Assembly (NCBI GenBank): GCA_040905245.1 | Contig: JBBDRX010000066.1 | Location: 1 to 6,314 of the forward strand | DNA length: 6,314 bases | Direction: 5' to 3' | DNA from: JBBDRX01 sp040905245 | GTDB lineage: Bacteria > Bacteroidota > Rhodothermia > Balneolales > Balneolaceae | Shown: piece by piece, positions 1 through 6,215 of the stretch | Position numbering within the stretch: position 1 is the stretch's first letter | How the letters are laid out: every line of letters starts with the position of its first letter | The notes under the pieces: model-generated | Told to the model about the DNA's origin: nothing | Database searches by the model: none | What the model saw: only the letters and a program-made list of their open reading frames with translations | Made by a program: the position numbers and the translations under genes

Positions 1-583
1 CGGCCCAGTCCAGGGTTCGGGAGTGAGTCAATGTCATATATCGGGCCCCAAGCCGGTATAACTGCCGAAGTACAGCCAGGGAATTGCCAATGGAGTGTCC
101 GCCCTCAAGGCCAATCAGTGAAGCGATTCTGCCCCTTTCAAATGCCTGTTCAATACCATGGGCTGTCAACGCCAGCTGAAGATGATCGGGCCAGGCCTGA
201 ACCATCCGGTGGATAAAGTCAATCTGCTCAAGAGTCTGCTGTACGGCTTCGCTCTCCGGTATTGAAGCCGGTACGTAGGCAGACCAGAACTGCCCGCCGA
301 CATGTCCCTCGCGTAACCGCTGGAGGTCGGTATGTATCGGTGGATTCTCGGCCGAGGTATCCATCAGATCGATAGCAGTGAGCCGGTGGCCGACACGGGT
401 GTGGTACTGCCAGGGAATATCGTTATGTCCGTCAATCAGCGGTACCGACTCCAGAATATTCACGGCCTGTCTGTACAGCTCTTCTGATTCAGAATGTTGC
501 TGTGCCGAGGTCGCGCATCCACTCAGATGGAGCAGCAATACTCCCAGCAGAACGGTTCGAAGCAACGGGATCTGTCGAATCAT
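1..583 (-). CDS. Membrane (renal-type) dipeptidase, peptidase family M19, lipoprotein; C-terminus beyond left edge
   Basis: This gene is partial: 194 codons read without a stop from the ATG at 583-581 to the left edge. Family members are zinc enzymes that hydrolyse dipeptides. Residues 1-23 form a lipoprotein signal ending in the lipobox LSGC (Cys23), so the mature enzyme should be anchored on the periplasmic side. The catalytic barrel begins at about residue 45 with PLIDGHNDIPW, which carries the HxD metal ligands His53 and Asp55. Next come LREGHVGGQFWSAYVP (89-105), GLEGGHSIGNSL (158-169) with the metal ligand Glu160, and GARYMTLTHS (179-188). These blocks match human dipeptidase 1 closely by memory. 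The two distal zinc-ligand histidines fall outside the window, so catalytic completeness cannot be judged. The start lies 10 bases after the stop of the upstream lipoprotein gene, which implies co-transcription. There is no Shine-Dalgarno site. Family assignment is near certain; the dipeptide substrate is unknown. Confidence 0.95.
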   Translation of the reverse strand, partial: MIRQIPLLRTVLLGVLLLHLSGCATSAQQHSESEELYRQAVNILESVPLIDGHNDIPWQYHTRVGHRLTAIDLMDTSAENPPIHTDLQRLREGHVGGQFWSAYVPASIPESEAVQQTLEQIDFIHRMVQAWPDHLQLALTAHGIEQAFERGRIASLIGLEGGHSIGNSLAVLRQLYRLGARYMTLTHSRTLDWA

Positions 584-593
584 GGTGATGGTT

Positions 594-1844
594 TCATTCA
601 ATTAAGGTTGTCTCATCGTCCGGCCATGGATAGTGGATAGTCCGTACCTGATAGAAAGGGGCGGTCTGTGTCCAGGCAACCGCAAGCCCGTTACGCATGG
701 CCGCCACAGCCGGTTTCCCGCTGATCTCAGCCGCATTGGTAGCACCGAGCCGTACCGGTTCCCCGCGTACTTCTCCGTCTTCAATGCGAGTCAGGTAGAG
801 ATCTGCAAGCTCACCTCGCGGTGCCATCCAGACCAGATACAGCGATCCATCAGGGGCGGAGGCCATAACCAACCGATCTGCCGCATGCCTGACCGGAATC
901 TCTATCGAGTTGGCGCCAACCATCGTTTCTGAACCGGACTGCAGGACCCGGATCTCACTCTTTTCTCCGTTTTCTACGATCCGGGCAATAGCCAGCTGCC
1001 CATTCCATACATGTATGACGGGCACTCCCGGAGTCCGGTCTTCACCAGCCGGTTGAACCGTATCGATCGGAACCGGTTCGGCCCATACTCCTTCAGATTC
1101 AATATATCGGACGATCGAGAGTCTGCACCCTTGCTCCCCCTGAAGCCAGGCAACACCGATCGGACCGGTTTCACTATCGGCAAGGCTGGCAGCACCACAG
1201 CTCTGAAGAGATCCATGAACGGGCTGGATGTCCAAAACCTCCCCCTCCGCATTAATGACAGCAGATCTGAGCTCTCCCTGCGAACGAGATTCTTCATCCA
1301 GGGTGGCCGGTCGCTCCAGCCACCAGGCCAGCAGCCGATTCTCCCCAAGTGTAGCGATGGCAGGTGCCTGTCTCACCATCATTCTCTCCCCGGTGTGCAC
1401 GGAATGTCGCGTGCCGTAGGAAATACCGGGAATGGCAACGTGTACCTCGGTAGATAGCGGATCGGTATCGAGCCGGCGAATCCAGTGAACTATTGGCTCT
1501 TCAGTCCGAAGAAGCTGCATCGCAGGACGATTTACCCAGCTCAGGTCCAGGTCCGTTCCGACATACAGAGTCCGGGGATCGAGCCAAACCCCATCCCGGT
1601 ACCGGGTATACTCTACTGTAGAAACTCCTTCCTCAATTCGCGTAACCCAGCTCATGTAGAGCGTCTCTCCGTCCGGAGATAGAAGATCCGGGTAGCGACT
1701 TCCGTTTACGGCCGGGTTGCTCCGGTCGAACTGAAGGACCGGGCGCTGCCGTTCTTCCGTCTCGCAACCGGTAAGCATCAGCCCGCTGAGAAACAGAGAG
1801 AGAAAAAAGACAGGAGAAAAAAGTGACGGAACAGTTTGGCTCAT
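594..1844 (-). CDS. Lipoprotein with seven-repeat, beta-propeller-like (sialidase/BNR-like) domain, function unknown
   Basis: The 416-residue protein begins with a hydrophobic signal ending in the lipobox LTGC (Cys27), followed by an acidic ETEE stretch, so it should be a lipid-anchored envelope protein. The rest contains seven copies of a loose pattern: a Pro/Ala-rich hydrophobic strand, a Gly/Asp turn, then a strand usually ending in Trp. They start near residues 51 (YPDLLSPDGETLYMSW), 106, 159, 217, 273, 323 and 376 (GKPAVAAMRNGLAVAW). The spacing is about 50-58 residues, as expected for propeller blades. I see no convincing sialidase arginine triad or other catalytic set, so binding or scaffolding is as likely as hydrolysis. 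Cys216 and Cys240 could form a disulfide. The only ATG giving the full signal peptide is at 1844-1842; an ATG at 1851 is out of frame. The M19 dipeptidase gene follows after 10 bases, suggesting shared expression. The fold is inferred; the function is not recognised. Confidence 0.85.
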   Translation of the reverse strand: MSQTVPSLFSPVFFLSLFLSGLMLTGCETEERQRPVLQFDRSNPAVNGSRYPDLLSPDGETLYMSWVTRIEEGVSTVEYTRYRDGVWLDPRTLYVGTDLDLSWVNRPAMQLLRTEEPIVHWIRRLDTDPLSTEVHVAIPGISYGTRHSVHTGERMMVRQAPAIATLGENRLLAWWLERPATLDEESRSQGELRSAVINAEGEVLDIQPVHGSLQSCGAASLADSETGPIGVAWLQGEQGCRLSIVRYIESEGVWAEPVPIDTVQPAGEDRTPGVPVIHVWNGQLAIARIVENGEKSEIRVLQSGSETMVGANSIEIPVRHAADRLVMASAPDGSLYLVWMAPRGELADLYLTRIEDGEVRGEPVRLGATNAAEISGKPAVAAMRNGLAVAWTQTAPFYQVRTIHYPWPDDETTLIE

Positions 1845-2095
1845 ATCTCATCGGACAGTTCATGAAAAACAGAGGGTGTAATTTATTGAAGTGTGTGCAG
1901 GATTCACAGTTGAACATTTCCGGATGCATTGCTCTACTCACCAATCTTTTTTCTATTTTTACTGCTTCGATTCCTCCGGAATGAACCGGACTCACAAGCC
2001 GACCCAAAGCTGTGAAATGACTCCGGCCGGGATCCCGACAGGGGCATAGCCTCACAATTGTGTCGGAATTGAACCGGCAAAAGCCAAACATTTTT
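1845..2095. other. Divergent intergenic region with short palindromes
   Basis: These 251 bases separate the minus-strand lipoprotein gene from the plus-strand ABC-F gene, so promoters for both should lie here. I could not pick convincing -35/-10 pairs or the Bacteroidota TTTG / TAnnTTTG pair on either strand. What can be seen is a 10-base palindrome CGGGATCCCG (2028-2037), a second one CACAATTGTG (2053-2062), and a 6-base inverted repeat CCGACA (2035-2040) / TGTCGG (2061-2066) that could pair across a 20-base loop. A 22-codon ORF (1981-2049, plus) precedes the ABC-F start. A T-rich tract lies at about 1945-1960. No RNA gene is recognisable. Confidence 0.5.
2053..2062. promoter_or_regulatory. 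Perfect palindrome CACAATTGTG, possible operator
   Basis: This 10-base perfect palindrome lies 33 bases before the preferred ATG of the ABC-F gene and overlaps the right arm of a possible stem (2035-2040 with 2061-2066). Its position would suit a dimeric repressor site or a leader structure. Ten-base palindromes also arise by chance, and no second copy was noticed in the window, so the call is weak. Confidence 0.2.
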
Positions 2096-4048
2096 ATGCT
2101 TCAAATCAGTCAACTGACCCTCCATCTGGGAGAGCGTACACTTTTCAATGAGATCTCCACCCTGATTAACCCCGGTGAACGAGTGGGCCTTGTCGGGCCC
2201 AATGGTGCGGGCAAATCCACACTGTTAAAGGTAATAGCCGGACAGATGGCCTGGGACGAGGGAGAGATCGTACTCGGTAACAAGGCAACTGTCGGATACC
2301 TGCCCCAGGATGGGGTAGAACCCGATCCGACCTGCAGCGTATTCGAAGAGGTTGAGCGGGAGTTTCAGGAGGTTCTTTCAATTCGCGACGAGGTAAAGAC
2401 CCTTCAGCTGGAGATGGAACAGTGTAATCCGGAATCCAGGGAAGGCAGGGAGAAGCTGGAGCGGATGGGGAAAATGCAAGACCGGCTGGAACAGTCCCGC
2501 GCCTATACACTTGGTTCGGATATTGAGCGGGTGTTGGATGGGCTGGGGTTTGCTCCGGAGGATCTCACCCGGCCGGTCACCGAATTCAGCGGTGGGTGGC
2601 TGATGCGTATCGCCCTTGCCAAGCTGCTGCTGAAAAACCCGACCTATCTGCTACTGGACGAACCGACCAACCATCTCGATATCGAATCCCTTCAATGGAT
2701 GGAGTCGTTTCTCTCCAACTATGACGGTGGCGTTATCATCGTTTCTCACGATCGCGCTTTCCTGGACAGCGTCACCCGGCGGACTCTGTCACTGGAGAAC
2801 GGACGCCTTGGCGACTACGCCGGAAACTACTCTTTTTTCGAGGCCAAAAAGAAGCAAGAGCAGGAACAGCTTCGAAACGAGTACGAAAACCAGCAGAAAC
2901 AGATTCGCCAGACTGAGGAATTTATTGATCGGTTTCGTTACAAAGCCTCCAAAGCAAAACAGGTCCAGAGCCGCATCAAACAACTGGAGAAGATGGAACG
3001 CATCACTCTGGACGAAAGCCAGGAAGAGATCTCTTTTCGCTTTCCCCAGCCGGACCGAAGCGGGCAGATAGTCATGGAGTTGTCCAGAGCCGGAAAGAGC
3101 TACGGAGAGAACCGGATTTTTAATCAGGTCGATTACCAACTGGAACGGGGCGACAAAGTAGCCGTCGTAGGCCCGAATGGAGCCGGAAAATCTACCCTGA
3201 TTCGTATCCTGGCGGGCCAGGAGCCTCTCACGGAAGGGAAGCGGATCGAAGGGCACAATGTTACCGTATCCTACTTCGCGCAGCACCAGGCCGATGAGCT
3301 GAACCCCGTAAATTCTGTTCTGGAAGAGATGAATGAGCACGCGGCACATCTGGGAGAGACACGAATCCGATCCCTGCTCGGCTCCTTCCTCTTCACCGGA
3401 GATGATGTTTACAAAAAGATCCGGGTTCTCTCCGGCGGAGAAAAGAGTCGGGTTGCACTGGCCCGGATGCTGATTATTCCTGCCAACTTTATGATTTTGG
3501 ACGAACCGACCAATCACCTGGACATGCAGTCCAAACAAATTCTTCGGCATGCACTGGAACAGTATGAAGGAACCTGTATGATCGTTTCCCACGACCGGGC
3601 TTTTCTGGACCCCATTGTCAACAAAACACTGGAGGTGCGACCCGGAAAGATCAAGACATGGCCCGGAAACGTTACCGACTATCTTGAACGCCGGTCCGCA
3701 CGAGAAGAGACCGACGACAAGGGCGGACAGGACTCCTCATCCCCGGAGGGAATCAGCCGTAAGGAAGAGCGACGGATCCGGGCGCAACAGAGGCAGGCCC
3801 GATCCAGCCGGATCAATCCACTGAAAAAACAACTGCAATCACTGGAAACGGAGATCGGAAAGTCCGAACAGCGAAGAATCGAGATTGAACAGACCATGGC
3901 CGATCCCGCTTTTTATGAAGACGCTGATCAGGTCAAAACCGTCTCTCTGGAATACGAGAAGCTGAAGGCAACGCTTGCGGAGTCCTACAGCAAGTGGGAA
4001 GAGATCGCCGCAAGAATTGAGTATCTGAAGTCGGAACTGGAAGTTTGA
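2096..4048 (+). CDS. ABC-F family ATPase, YheS/Uup-like, ribosome-associated translation factor
   Basis: The protein has 650 residues from the ATG at 2096, with two ABC cassettes and no membrane segments, the mark of ABC-F proteins that bind the ribosomal E site. Cassette 1 has Walker A GPNGAGKST (34-42), signature FSGG (164-167), Walker B YLLLDE (184-189) and switch His218 in SHDRAFLD. Cassette 2 has the same elements at 359-367, LSGG 445-448, FMILDE 465-470 and His499. Both catalytic glutamates are present. The inter-cassette linker (about 233-323), with YENQQKQI, FIDRFRYKASKAKQVQSRIK and LEKMERI, resembles E. coli YheS. A charged tether (about 533-553) leads to a C-terminal coiled coil (about 553-648), as in Uup/YdiF-type members. 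An in-frame GTG at 2060 would add 12 residues, but family members normally begin MLQ/MIx just before the first strand, so the ATG is preferred. No Shine-Dalgarno site is seen. Housekeeping is likelier than antibiotic resistance, but the sequence alone cannot separate them. Confidence 0.95.
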   Translation: MLQISQLTLHLGERTLFNEISTLINPGERVGLVGPNGAGKSTLLKVIAGQMAWDEGEIVLGNKATVGYLPQDGVEPDPTCSVFEEVEREFQEVLSIRDEVKTLQLEMEQCNPESREGREKLERMGKMQDRLEQSRAYTLGSDIERVLDGLGFAPEDLTRPVTEFSGGWLMRIALAKLLLKNPTYLLLDEPTNHLDIESLQWMESFLSNYDGGVIIVSHDRAFLDSVTRRTLSLENGRLGDYAGNYSFFEAKKKQEQEQLRNEYENQQKQIRQTEEFIDRFRYKASKAKQVQSRIKQLEKMERITLDESQEEISFRFPQPDRSGQIVMELSRAGKSYGENRIFNQVDYQLERGDKVAVVGPNGAGKSTLIRILAGQEPLTEGKRIEGHNVTVSYFAQHQADELNPVNSVLEEMNEHAAHLGETRIRSLLGSFLFTGDDVYKKIRVLSGGEKSRVALARMLIIPANFMILDEPTNHLDMQSKQILRHALEQYEGTCMIVSHDRAFLDPIVNKTLEVRPGKIKTWPGNVTDYLERRSAREETDDKGGQDSSSPEGISRKEERRIRAQQRQARSSRINPLKKQLQSLETEIGKSEQRRIEIEQTMADPAFYEDADQVKTVSLEYEKLKATLAESYSKWEEIAARIEYLKSELEV

Positions 4049-4176
4049 AACGACTCAATATTGGATCTTTCCACGTAAACGGCCACTTCCAGCCTACTGT
4101 CTCGTTGAGCCAGCCCGATCCATACGTCGGAACCAACGGTCGGCATTCTGCTCTTCCACTTCGCAGCATAAGAATC
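4049..4176. other. Convergent intergenic gap without a clear terminator
   Basis: The ABC-F gene and the small lipoprotein gene end facing each other here. The only structures seen are short, such as CCGA (4115-4118) with TCGG (4127-4130), and no T-tract follows on either strand. I see no gene and no credible intrinsic terminator. Confidence 0.5.
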
Positions 4177-4674
4177 CTACTCAACAACCTGAACCGGTAT
4201 CCCGTACTCCCGGGAGGTTCGGATGGTAAACTCCCCTTCTTCGACCCGTAGTGTCAACAGCGAAGCACCGTAAAGGTTCAGATCCTGTACCACTTTAATC
4301 TGATAAACGGGGCCCTCTTCACTTTCGCTGTTTGCAATGTTCATCGTCTCCTGCAGGCGGCTTGCAAAGTGAAGGGCCACTTCGTGAGGATTCATCGGTG
4401 TCAATGTATTCTCATACTCGACCTGGCTGGTCGGTAGAAAAAGTGTTTCATTTGCAAACTGATACATGTCCTGTGTATGCGTAAATCGAATATCTTCGAC
4501 CTCAATCCATTGATCCTCGGTCACCCCCTCCATGGCACCAAAATCAATCTGAATGGCTTTTCCGGTATAACTTCTGTACTCCGCGGGTTCACAACCTGTG
4601 ATTACCAATAGTCCAACGAGCAATACCGGAACCCAATATCTTCTTCCTGACTGATTTATCACGTTCATCTCCAT
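4177..4674 (-). CDS. Small lipoprotein of unknown function
   Basis: This encodes 165 residues. A short charged N-terminus (RR at 11-12), a hydrophobic stretch (about 14-25) and the lipobox ITGC (Cys28) make a clear type II signal peptide, so the mature protein of about 138 residues should be lipid-anchored in the envelope. The mature part is acidic, has no further cysteines and no membrane segment. Hydrophobic and polar residues alternate near 122-165 (VYQIKVVQDL, LLTLRVEEGEFTIRTS), suggesting a small beta-rich domain. I do not recognise a family. ATG at 4674 and ATG at 4668 are both possible starts, differing by two residues, and neither has a proper Shine-Dalgarno site. The gene lies downstream of the NRAMP-like transporter on the same strand after 266 bases, so co-transcription is uncertain. 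It converges with the ABC-F gene. Confidence 0.85.
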   Translation of the reverse strand: MEMNVINQSGRRYWVPVLLVGLLVITGCEPAEYRSYTGKAIQIDFGAMEGVTEDQWIEVEDIRFTHTQDMYQFANETLFLPTSQVEYENTLTPMNPHEVALHFASRLQETMNIANSESEEGPVYQIKVVQDLNLYGASLLTLRVEEGEFTIRTSREYGIPVQVVE

Positions 4675-4698
4675 AGTTACAACTGTTCAAATATTGAT

Positions 4699-4720
4699 GC
4701 AGGAGCCGAAAGACTCCTGC
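4699..4720. other. Stem-loop, 7 bp plus inner pair with GAAA loop (plus-strand reading)
   Basis: GCAGGAG (4699-4705) is the perfect complement of CTCCTGC (4714-4720). Inside, one C/A mismatch and one C-G pair close a GAAA tetraloop when read on the plus strand. No T-tract follows on either strand, so this is not a standard intrinsic terminator. In the minus-strand transcript it would sit 25 bases upstream of the lipoprotein start, within the 5' leader. Confidence 0.55.
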
Positions 4721-4801
4721 CAACGATCGTTTACATCCGGAACTCGGCGAAAAAATCCAGGAACCGGGGAGTTGATCAAGCAACGTGCCGTCTTAAACGA
4801 C

Positions 4802-4832
4802 CACAGGCAGGCACTCTTCATGCCCGCCTGTG
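4802..4832. other. Stem-loop, 11 bp with one mismatch, 7-base loop
   Basis: CACAGGC (4802-4808) pairs with GCCTGTG (4826-4832). After an A/C mismatch, GGCA (4810-4813) pairs with TGCC (4821-4824), leaving the loop CTCTTCA. It is the most stable-looking structure in the window. It lies 109 bases beyond the transporter stop. Neither flank has a T-tract, so it could be a 3'-end processing hairpin for the transporter mRNA or a 5'-end hairpin for the lipoprotein mRNA. Confidence 0.55.
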
Positions 4833-4838
4833 TACGTT

Positions 4839-4868
4839 AATCTACCGCTAAACAAACGACTCCGTCAA
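4839..4868 (-). promoter_or_regulatory. Candidate sigma70-like promoter for the small lipoprotein gene
   Basis: On the minus strand TTGACG (4868-4863, five of six matches to the -35 consensus) is followed after 18 bases by TAGATT (4844-4839, four of six matches to the -10 consensus). Initiation would fall near 4832, at the outer edge of the strong stem-loop, giving a leader of about 158 bases before the ATG at 4674. If the organism belongs to Bacteroidota its main promoter consensus differs, which lowers confidence. Confidence 0.25.
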
Positions 4869-4940
4869 TAGTTTATGATAAAGAAATAATCCGTTGTTCT
4901 GTCCCTCCCTGTTGCGAAGGAACAGTCCGACGAATCGATC

Positions 4941-6215
4941 TTACATAAATCCTCTGACAGCAAAATAGGATGTCAGGAAAGAGAAGAGGATTACGGCAAT
5001 AAGGCCCGCGTTCCACGCCTTGCTCGGCATGTGTTCTTCCTTGCCAATAAGATCTTTTTTATTGAGCAGATAGTAGATCGGAATGGCGACAGCCGGAAGG
5101 ATAAATGCCATCAGAGCCATGGCGATCACCATAATGACCGGTGGTGGCTGAGACATGAAGACAGATCCGAATGCAATGATCAATCCAATGACGATGCAGA
5201 TCCGGAACATCGGAGATTTCACATCCCGCTCCCAGCCCAGATAGTCGGCAAGAAGCCACGGTGCGATCAGCAGAATCGGGAACATGGTCGAAATACCCGC
5301 TCCGGCGACACCAATAATCAGAATAAATGCGGCAAATCGTCCACCGATCGGCTCCAGAAGATGAATCATTTCCAGTGTATTTTCCATCGTCAGTCCCATT
5401 ACGTGCAGGGTACCCGCACCGACAGCCATCACAACAGCACTGAGGAAGACCATCAGAAAGACAGAAACAAATGCGTCCCGTTTCTCATGCTTTAACTTCG
5501 TGATGTCCCAGCCCTTCTCGGCCACAACAATACTCCGCATGATAAAGACCACAGCCGAACAGGTCGTTCCCGCCATGGCGGCCACGATTCGATAGGCATT
5601 GGGATCATTTGGAATTCCGGGAACCATACCAGCGAAAATCTCGGTGTAGGACGGGCTGATCATAAAGAAGACAAAGACAAAACAGAAGACCAACAGGATC
5701 ACAAATGTGGTCAGAATCCTCTCAAACATTTTGTACTGACCAAACCAGAGTGCAAAAAACATACCTAAGGCAATCACGGTGATAATCGGTACTGTTCCGA
5801 TCACGTGCTCCGCCGATCCGGGTGCAATCACAAGCCGGAATCCTTCCTGTATCAACTCGGAGACGATACCCATAATAGACAGGAGAGCGAATAACTCCGT
5901 AAAAATCATGGTTAGCAATACATATATGGCTAACGCCTGGCCAACTACCGGAATCTGCGTTTTAAAATTGTAGAGCGCTGTATTTCCGGTCACCAGGGAC
6001 AGGTGCCCGTAAGCAACCATCAGAACATACGTGAAAATACCTGATAAAAGCAGAGCCCACAGAAGCGTCATGCTGTACTGTGCCCCGGCCATTGCCATGG
6101 TCGTAATACTGCCCGTACCGATATTGTACCCGATCAGGAACAGTCCCGGCCCGACAGCACTTAGTGCCAGCGCGGCCTTCTTAAAGAGGCTGTTTGGTTT
6201 CTGGTCGTTCGACAT
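4941..6215 (-). CDS. NRAMP-superfamily membrane transporter lacking the canonical metal-binding motifs
   Basis: The protein has 424 residues and about 11 predicted membrane helices (roughly 15-40, 48-72, 91-120, 137-157, 162-190, 206-232, 246-275, 287-320, 333-352, 356-385, 403-422), the NRAMP/SLC11 architecture and length. The helix 1 frame is clear: GPG at 22-24, eight residues, then a four-residue motif, and later AGAQYSMTLLWALLLSG (43-59), as in MntH. The motif that is DPGN in Mn/Fe transporters is GTGS here (33-36). In helix 6 the usual MPHN is replaced by CSAV (219-222). In helix 3, Glu107 remains but the later Asp and Glu used in proton movement align with Ala110 and Ser113. The helix 10 SQ pair survives (355-356). 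Superfamily membership is confident; transport of Mn or Fe by proton symport should not be assumed. The ATG at 6215 gives a natural short cytoplasmic tail, and its upstream bases are A-rich without a Shine-Dalgarno site. Confidence 0.9.
   Translation of the reverse strand: MSNDQKPNSLFKKAALALSAVGPGLFLIGYNIGTGSITTMAMAGAQYSMTLLWALLLSGIFTYVLMVAYGHLSLVTGNTALYNFKTQIPVVGQALAIYVLLTMIFTELFALLSIMGIVSELIQEGFRLVIAPGSAEHVIGTVPIITVIALGMFFALWFGQYKMFERILTTFVILLVFCFVFVFFMISPSYTEIFAGMVPGIPNDPNAYRIVAAMAGTTCSAVVFIMRSIVVAEKGWDITKLKHEKRDAFVSVFLMVFLSAVVMAVGAGTLHVMGLTMENTLEMIHLLEPIGGRFAAFILIIGVAGAGISTMFPILLIAPWLLADYLGWERDVKSPMFRICIVIGLIIAFGSVFMSQPPPVIMVIAMALMAFILPAVAIPIYYLLNKKDLIGKEEHMPSKAWNAGLIAVILFSFLTSYFAVRGFM

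Larger units (their letters stand above)
4675..4940. other. Structured intergenic region between transporter and small lipoprotein genes
   Basis: The gap is 266 bases long and contains no ORF I would defend. From the transporter stop toward the lipoprotein start it holds a weak 5-base stem CTGTT/AACAG (4909-4913 with 4921-4925), an AT-rich stretch (about 4866-4892), a sigma70-like promoter candidate, a strong stem-loop (4802-4832), a palindrome AACGATCGTT (4722-4731) and a second stem-loop (4699-4720). No tRNA or riboswitch is recognisable. Confidence 0.6.

Noticed and set aside
1050..1079. Inverted repeats CGGTTGAACCG and GAACCGGTTC
   Set aside because: They lie inside the propeller lipoprotein coding sequence and are explained by frequent CCG/GGT/ACC codons.
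1633..2091. A 152-codon minus-strand open frame spanning the divergent intergenic region
   Set aside because: It overlaps the start of the propeller lipoprotein in another frame, lacks any family resemblance, and would remove the lipoprotein's promoter region.
2060..2095. GTG start giving the ABC-F protein 12 extra N-terminal residues
   Set aside because: Family members begin with Met just before the first beta strand, which matches the ATG at 2096; the extra residues are unlike any ABC-F N-terminus I know.
2789..3592. A 267-codon open frame on the minus strand inside the ABC-F gene
   Set aside because: It lies wholly antisense to a gene with intact ABC-F motifs throughout, has no recognisable domain, and its frame is open because of codon bias in the real gene.
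4045..4251. A 68-codon plus-strand frame starting with TTG at the ABC-F stop
   Set aside because: The overlapping TTG is tempting as a coupled start, but the frame runs into the antisense of the small lipoprotein and has no recognisable features.
4802..4832. Intrinsic terminator for the transporter gene
   Set aside because: The stem is strong, but no T-tract follows it on either strand, so I list it only as a stem-loop.
5031..5495. A 154-codon plus-strand open frame opposite the transporter gene
   Set aside because: Its product is His/Asn/Asp/Arg-rich low-quality sequence, as expected from the antisense of hydrophobic membrane codons.
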